Shown: piece after piece, positions 28,194 to 33,074 of the stretch | Numbering within the stretch: the stretch's first letter is position 1 | Layout: every line of letters starts with the position of its first letter | Translations under genes and position numbers: made by a program | Assembly: GCA_036274075.1 (NCBI GenBank) | Contig: DASUGK010000151.1 | Coordinates: 1-33,074, forward strand | DNA length: 33,074 nucleotides | Source: CADEED01 sp036274075 | GTDB taxonomy: Bacteria > Pseudomonadota > Gammaproteobacteria > Steroidobacterales > Steroidobacteraceae | Direction: 5' to 3' | Notes under the pieces: generated by a model | The model's input: the letters and a program-made list of their open reading frames with translations, nothing else | Told to the model about the DNA's origin: nothing | Databases searched by the model: none

Positions 28194-29516
28194 ATGCCAG
28201 GCGCACTCGAAAAGTGGCAGGACAAGATGAACCTGACGGTATTCGAACCGCTCAAGTTCAATGAATCCTGGAAGCTCGAGAACTATCTCAGGATCGGCGG
28301 CTACGAGGCGTGGAAGAAGATCCTCGCCGAGAAGCCGACGCCCGAGAGCGTCATCGAGCAGGTCAAGGCTTCGGGCCTGCGCGGCCGCGGCGGCGCCGGC
28401 TTCCCCACCGGCACCAAGTGGAGCTTCATGCCGCGCAAGTCGCCGGTGCAGAAGTACACCGTGTGCAATTCGGACGAGTCCGAGCCCGGCACCTGCCACG
28501 ACCGCGACATCCTGCGCTACAACCCGCACTCGCTCATCGAGGGCATGGCCATCGGCGGCTACTGCATGACCGCCACCGTGGGCTACAACTACATCCGCGG
28601 TGAATTCCTCGGCGAGCCCGTGCCGCGCTTCGAAGCCGCGGTGAAGGAAGCATACGCCGCGGGATTGCTGGGCAAGAACATCCTGGGATCGGGCGTGGAC
28701 TTCGATCTCTACACCGCGGTGGGCGCCGGCGCCTACATCTGCGGCGAGGAGACCGCGCTGCTCGACTCGCTCGAGGGCAAGCAGGGCAAGCCGCGCTTCA
28801 AGCCGCCGTTCCCGGCCGCCTTCGGCCTCTACGGACTGCCGACCACCATCAACAACACGCAGAGCTACGCCGCGGTGCCCACCATCCTGCGCAAGGGTGC
28901 GGACTGGTTCGCCAAGCTGGGCGTGCCCAATGCCGGCGGCACGGCCATCTTCTCGGTGTCGGGACACGTCAACAAACCCGGCAACTACGAGCTGCCCATG
29001 GGCATTCCGTTCGCCGAGCTGCTGGAGATCGCCGGCGGCGTGCGCAACGGCAACAAGCTCAAGGCCGTGATTCCCGGTGGCTCCTCGGTGTACGTGCTGC
29101 CGGCCGACAAGATCATGGCGGCGAACATGGACTACGACTCGCTGAAAGCGGCGGGCTCGTCGGTGGGTTCCGCCGCGGTCATCGTCATGGACGAGACCAC
29201 CTGCATGGTGAAGGTGCTCGAGCGCCTGTCACGCTTCTATAAGAGTGAGTCCTGCGGACAGTGCACGCCGTGCCGCGAAGGCACCGGCTGGATGAACCGC
29301 GTGATCCGCCGGATCATGGCGGGGCAGGGCAACAAGGCCGACCTGCAATTGCTGGTCGACGTCGCGGGCCGCATCGAAGGCCACACCATCTGCGCGCTGG
29401 GTGATGCCGCCGCGTGGCCGGTGCAGAGCTTCCTCCGGCATTTCCGCCACGAGTTCGAGTACATGATCGACAACGGCGGCCGCAGCATCGTCGACGTCAC
29501 GAGGAAGGCGGCATGA
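28194..29516 (+). CDS. nuoF: NADH-quinone oxidoreductase subunit F
   Basis: The 440-residue 51-kDa-type subunit is the entry point for electrons from NADH. It has the NADH/FMN region GLRGRGGAGFPTGTKWSFM and GAGAYICGEETALLDSLEG. The 4Fe-4S N3 ligands are Cys354, Cys357 and Cys360 in ESCGQCTPCREGTGW and Cys400 in HTICALGDAAAWP. ATG 28194 follows nuoE by 11 bases with AGGA upstream. The stop overlaps nuoG as ATGA. Confidence 0.97.
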   Translation: MPGALEKWQDKMNLTVFEPLKFNESWKLENYLRIGGYEAWKKILAEKPTPESVIEQVKASGLRGRGGAGFPTGTKWSFMPRKSPVQKYTVCNSDESEPGTCHDRDILRYNPHSLIEGMAIGGYCMTATVGYNYIRGEFLGEPVPRFEAAVKEAYAAGLLGKNILGSGVDFDLYTAVGAGAYICGEETALLDSLEGKQGKPRFKPPFPAAFGLYGLPTTINNTQSYAAVPTILRKGADWFAKLGVPNAGGTAIFSVSGHVNKPGNYELPMGIPFAELLEIAGGVRNGNKLKAVIPGGSSVYVLPADKIMAANMDYDSLKAAGSSVGSAAVIVMDETTCMVKVLERLSRFYKSESCGQCTPCREGTGWMNRVIRRIMAGQGNKADLQLLVDVAGRIEGHTICALGDAAAWPVQSFLRHFRHEFEYMIDNGGRSIVDVTRKAA

Positions 29517-31735
29517 GCGCGCCAGCAGACAAGGCAGCGCCGCCGCCACCGGCCGCACCGCCGTCCGACGTCGTCAACGTCGAAGTCGACGGCAAGGCCT
29601 GCCAGGGCAGGAAAGGCCAGATGATCATCCACGTCACGGACGCGCAACCCGACGCGTACGTGCCGCGCTTCTGCTACCACGACAAGCTGCCCATCGCGGC
29701 CAACTGCCGCATGTGCCTGGTCGAAGTGGAGAAGGCGCCGAAGCCGCTGCCGGCCTGCGCCACGCCCATCACCGAGGGCATGAAGATCTTCACGAAGAGC
29801 CCGAAGGCCATCGGCGCGCAGAAGGCGACCATGGAATTCCTGCTCATCAACCATCCGCTCGATTGCCCGATCTGCGACCAGGGCGGTGAGTGCGAGCTGC
29901 AGGACTTGGCCATGGGCTTCGGCCGCGACATCTCGCGCTTCAACGAGCGCAAGCGCGTGGTGAAGGACAAGGACCTGGGCCCGCTGGTCTCCACCGACAT
30001 GACGCGTTGCATCCACTGCACGCGTTGCGTGCGCTTCACTTCCGAGATCGCCGGCATCCAGGAACTGGGCACCACGGGCCGCGGCGAGAACATGGAGATC
30101 GGCACGTACGTCGAGCGCGCCGTCGAGCATGAACTCTCGGGCAACATCATCGACCTGTGCCCGGTGGGCGCGCTCAATTCCAAGCCATTCCGCTACCGTG
30201 CGCGCGCCTGGGAAATGACGCAGGCGGCGCTGGTGTCGCCGCACGACGGCGTCGGCACCAACATCTTCGGCCACGTGCTGCGCGGCAAGCTCATGCGCGT
30301 GGTGCCGCGTCCCAACGAGAGCATCAACGAGACCTGGATCGCCGACCGCGATCGCTACAGCTATGAAGGCGTGTACAGCGCCGACCGCCTCGGCGCGCCG
30401 ATGGTGCGCGAAGGTGGGGAGTGGAAGACCGTCACCTGGGAAGTGGCGCTCGAGACCGCCGCCAAGGGCCTCAAGGCCGCGGGCGCGGAGTTGAACACGC
30501 TCACCAGCAGCTCGGCCACCATCGAGGAACTCTATCTACTCAGCCGCCTGACGCGTTCGCTGGGCTCGGCCAACATCGACCATCGCCTGCGCCAGCTGGA
30601 TTTCCGCGACCAGGACGCCGATCCTGCGGCCCCGGGCCTGGGTGGCCTCGCCATCGCGGCCATCGACCAGCTCGATGCTTTGCTGGTCGTGGGTTCGAAC
30701 CTGCGCCGCGAGGCGCCGGTGCTGGCGCACCGCGTGCGCAAGGCGGCCAAGCGCGGCGCGAAGGTCACGTTCGTCAATCCCGCGCGTTTCGACTACCTGT
30801 TCCCGGTGGCCGGCTACCTCGAGTCCCCGCCGGCGAAACAGGCGGGTGACCTCGCCGCCATTCTTGCGGCCGTGCTCGATGGCGCCGCCGCGCCGAAGCA
30901 TCTGGCCTCGCTGGTGTCCGCCGCGCAGGTGAACACCGCGCATCGCACGATTGCCACGGCGCTGAAGAGTGGAGAGAAGCGGGCGGTGTGGCTGGGCGCC
31001 TTGGCGCTGCGCCATCCCGCGTACGCTGACTTGCGCTCGCTGGCCGCGGGCATCGCCGCCGCCTCGGGCGCCACGCTCGGCACGCTGGCCGAGGGCGGCA
31101 ACGCCGCCGGTGCCTATCTCGCGGGCGCCGTGCCGCATCGTGACGCGGCCGGCCTCAAGCCGGGCGTCATGGGCAAGTCGGCGCGCGACATGCTCGCCTC
31201 GCCGCACAAGGCCTATCTGTTGTTCGGCGGCGCGGAGCCCTGGGCCGATGGCCTCGGTGCCGAGGCGGTCCGTACGCTCGCTGCCGCGCCATTCGTGGTC
31301 GCGGCCACGCCGTACGCCGATGACACGCTCAAGTCCGTGGCGCACGTGCTGCTGCCGATCGCCACCTTCGCCGAGACCTCGGGCACCTACGTGAACCTCG
31401 AAGGCCTGTGGCAGAGCTTCGCGGGCGCCGCCAGGCCGCTGGGTGAAGCACGCCCGGGCTGGAAGGTGCTGCGTGTGCTCGGCAATCTCGCCGGGGTCGC
31501 GCAGTTCGACTACCAGTCCTCGCAGGAGGTGCGCGAGGAACTGCGCCTGCGTTGTGGCGACATCGCCGCGGCGTCCTACCAGGGCTCGCACGAAGTGAAA
31601 GCCGGTTCGCAGGATGCGCGCGTGATCGACGTGCCGATGTACGCCATCGACGCGGTGTTGCGCCGCGCGCCGTCCCTGCAGCGTACGCGTGAAGGCAAGC
31701 TCGCCCCGCTGGTGTACGGAGGCTCGGGCGCATGA
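29513..31735 (+). CDS. nuoG: NADH-quinone oxidoreductase subunit G
   Basis: The 740-residue 75-kDa-type subunit has an N-terminal 2Fe-2S domain (FCYHDKLPIAANCRMCLVEVE, then PACATPI). A His-Cys motif for a 4Fe-4S cluster (HPLDCPICDQGGECELQD) and a second 4Fe-4S site (CIHCTRCVRF, then DLCPVGAL) follow. The C-terminal part is a molybdopterin oxidoreductase-like fold without cofactor. The Cys set of the extra N7 cluster of E. coli NuoG is absent after WEMTQAALVSPHDGVGTN, as in mitochondrial-type enzymes. The first residues (PADKAAPPPPAAPPSD) are a low-complexity extension. GAGGAAGG precedes ATG 29513. Confidence 0.96.
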   Translation: MSAPADKAAPPPPAAPPSDVVNVEVDGKACQGRKGQMIIHVTDAQPDAYVPRFCYHDKLPIAANCRMCLVEVEKAPKPLPACATPITEGMKIFTKSPKAIGAQKATMEFLLINHPLDCPICDQGGECELQDLAMGFGRDISRFNERKRVVKDKDLGPLVSTDMTRCIHCTRCVRFTSEIAGIQELGTTGRGENMEIGTYVERAVEHELSGNIIDLCPVGALNSKPFRYRARAWEMTQAALVSPHDGVGTNIFGHVLRGKLMRVVPRPNESINETWIADRDRYSYEGVYSADRLGAPMVREGGEWKTVTWEVALETAAKGLKAAGAELNTLTSSSATIEELYLLSRLTRSLGSANIDHRLRQLDFRDQDADPAAPGLGGLAIAAIDQLDALLVVGSNLRREAPVLAHRVRKAAKRGAKVTFVNPARFDYLFPVAGYLESPPAKQAGDLAAILAAVLDGAAAPKHLASLVSAAQVNTAHRTIATALKSGEKRAVWLGALALRHPAYADLRSLAAGIAAASGATLGTLAEGGNAAGAYLAGAVPHRDAAGLKPGVMGKSARDMLASPHKAYLLFGGAEPWADGLGAEAVRTLAAAPFVVAATPYADDTLKSVAHVLLPIATFAETSGTYVNLEGLWQSFAGAARPLGEARPGWKVLRVLGNLAGVAQFDYQSSQEVREELRLRCGDIAAASYQGSHEVKAGSQDARVIDVPMYAIDAVLRRAPSLQRTREGKLAPLVYGGSGA

Positions 31736-32829
31736 GCTTCTTCGCTACCGCCTGGGACTTCCTGGTTGCGAACCCGCCGTCGTACGTGATCTCGACCTAC
31801 TGGATCCTGCTGGTCACCATCAGCCTGATCCTCTCGGTGGCGTTCACCACGTTGTGGGAGCGCAAGGTCATCGGCTGGATGCAGCTGCGCAAGGGACCCA
31901 ACCGCGTCGGCAGCATCTTCGGCTTCGTGCCCGGCATCTTTCAGCCGTTCGCCGATGTCATCAAGCTGCTGATCAAGGAAGTGGTGATCCCCAGCGCCTC
32001 CAACAAGGTGCTGTTCCACATCGCGCCGATGATCACGCTGGTCCCGGCCTTCGCCATCTGGGCGGTGATCCCGCTGGATCCGAACCTGGTGATCGCCGAC
32101 GTGAACGCCGGGCTGCTGTACGTGCTCGCGCTCACCTCCGTGGGCGTGTATGGCGTCATCCTCGCGGGCTGGGCCTCGAACTCGAAGTACGCCTTCCTCG
32201 GCGCCATGCGTTCGGCGGCGCAGATCGTGGCCTACGAAATCGCCATGGGCTTCGCGCTGGTGGGCGTCATCATGGCCGCGGGTAGTTTGAACCTCGGCGA
32301 CATCATCCGCGGCCAGCAGGGCGGCTTCCTCGCCTGGAACTGGTTCTGGCTGTTCCCGCTGTTCCTGGTGTACTTCATCTCCGGCGTGGCCGAGACCAAC
32401 CGCGCGCCCTTCGACGTGGCCGAAGGAGAATCCGAGATCGTCGCGGGTTTCCACGTCGAATACTCGGGCATCGCGTTCGCGCTGTTCTTCCTGGCCGAAT
32501 ACGCCAACATGATCCTGATCTCGGCGTTGACCGCGGTGTTCTTCTTCGGCGGCTGGCTGAGCCCGCTCGACGGCTACCTGCCCGCCGACGCGGCGATCCG
32601 CAGTGTGCCGTTCGTCGGCGCCGCCGTGGGTGACGGCTTCCACTGGCTGTTCGCCAAACTGTTCTTCTTCCTGTTCCTTTTCCTGTGGTTCCGTGCCACG
32701 TTCCCTCGTTATCGCTACGACCAGATCATGCGTCTTGGCTGGAAAATCCTGATTCCAGTGACCATCGTCTGGATCGCGGTCGAGGGCGTGCTCGCGTACT
32801 TCAAGGTCGGCCCCTGGAAGGTGGGCTAA
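31732..32829 (+). CDS. nuoH: NADH-quinone oxidoreductase subunit H
   Basis: The 365-residue inner-membrane subunit has about eight TM helices and forms the membrane side of the quinone chamber. Family signatures are ERKVIGWMQLRKGPNRVG near residue 45 and AETNRAPFDVAEGESEIVAGFHVEYSG near residue 222, with its acidic loop. ATG 31732 overlaps the nuoG stop as ATGA. nuoI starts 2 bases after its stop. Confidence 0.97.
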   Translation: MSFFATAWDFLVANPPSYVISTYWILLVTISLILSVAFTTLWERKVIGWMQLRKGPNRVGSIFGFVPGIFQPFADVIKLLIKEVVIPSASNKVLFHIAPMITLVPAFAIWAVIPLDPNLVIADVNAGLLYVLALTSVGVYGVILAGWASNSKYAFLGAMRSAAQIVAYEIAMGFALVGVIMAAGSLNLGDIIRGQQGGFLAWNWFWLFPLFLVYFISGVAETNRAPFDVAEGESEIVAGFHVEYSGIAFALFFLAEYANMILISALTAVFFFGGWLSPLDGYLPADAAIRSVPFVGAAVGDGFHWLFAKLFFFLFLFLWFRATFPRYRYDQIMRLGWKILIPVTIVWIAVEGVLAYFKVGPWKVG

Positions 32830-32831
32830 CG

Positions 32832-33074
32832 ATGCGCAGCATTCTCAAGACATTCACGCTGAGCGAACTGCTCGCCGGCTTGCGGGTGACGTGGAGGAAA
32901 CTCTTCACGCCCAAGATCACGGTCAACTACCCCGAAGAGAAGACGCCGCAGTCGCCGCGCTTCCGCGGCCTGCACGCGCTGCGCCGTTACCCCAACGGCG
33001 AAGAGCGCTGCATCGCCTGCAAGCTCTGCGAGGCCGTGTGCCCGGCGCTGGCCATCACCATCGAGTCGGACGTG
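32832..33074 (+). CDS. nuoI: NADH-quinone oxidoreductase subunit I (3' end outside window)
   Basis: The first 81 codons are present. The N-terminal amphipathic helix (SILKTFTLSELLAGLRVTWRKLF) is followed by the start of the ferredoxin-like domain with the first 4Fe-4S motif, CIACKLCEAVCPALAITIES. The protein would bind clusters N6a and N6b and bridge NuoG to NuoB. The second cluster motif lies beyond the window edge. ATG 32832 follows nuoH by 2 bases. Confidence 0.95.
   Translation, partial: MRSILKTFTLSELLAGLRVTWRKLFTPKITVNYPEEKTPQSPRFRGLHALRRYPNGEERCIACKLCEAVCPALAITIESDV

Overview
The window is high-GC chromosomal DNA from a free-living gammaproteobacterium. Gene order supports this: dapB-carA-carB-greA, a divergent yhbY facing ftsH-folP-glmM-tpiA-secG, a tRNA-Leu(GAG) directly behind secG, and then a nuo operon with separate nuoC and nuoD. 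The order resembles Xanthomonas, Pseudomonas and Steroidobacter-type genomes. Base composition, the mipA/rstAB-like cluster and the 3-keto-disaccharide hydrolase-like protein would suit a Steroidobacterales/Xanthomonadales relative, but I cannot fix the genus from sequence alone. I see no mobile element, prophage, CRISPR array or rRNA.

Region 1 (1-5410) is accessory envelope and sensing content. A beta-propeller lipoprotein gene (minus) is divergent from a tight four-gene unit (plus): a MipA/OmpV outer-membrane protein, a DUF3019 secreted protein, an OmpR-type response regulator resembling RstA and a sensor kinase resembling RstB. Region 2 (5332-8682, minus) is a compact operon of a Gfo/Idh/MocA oxidoreductase, glycerol kinase and a class A acid phosphatase. 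Its last gene runs convergently into the 3' end of the kinase gene.

Region 3 (8754-14723, plus) is dapB, carA, carB and greA. A 249-base carA leader holds a good sigma70 promoter, a bulged GNRA-capped hairpin and a possible 36-codon leader ORF ending on the carA start codon. Region 4 (14757-18616) has a secreted 3-keto-disaccharide hydrolase-like protein with an unassigned C-terminal domain, a 31-codon orphan signal-peptide ORF, and a convergent CHASE4-PAS-GGDEF-EAL membrane protein gene.

Region 5 (18719-24695) is yhbY (minus), then ftsH, folP, glmM, tpiA, secG and tRNA-Leu (plus). The rlmE gene that usually sits between yhbY and ftsH is absent, but a heat-shock (sigma32-like) promoter candidate remains there. 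Region 6 (24696-33074) is the start of the respiratory complex I operon, nuoA to nuoI, with nuoI cut by the window edge. Its leader carries an extended -10 promoter candidate followed by a terminator-like hairpin.

Most of the window is ordinary housekeeping DNA. I found no convincing wholly new system. The items most worth a second look are the mipA-DUF3019-rstAB unit, the carA leader, the nuo leader hairpin, the ftsH upstream region and the hybrid hydrolase with the orphan signal-peptide ORF behind it.
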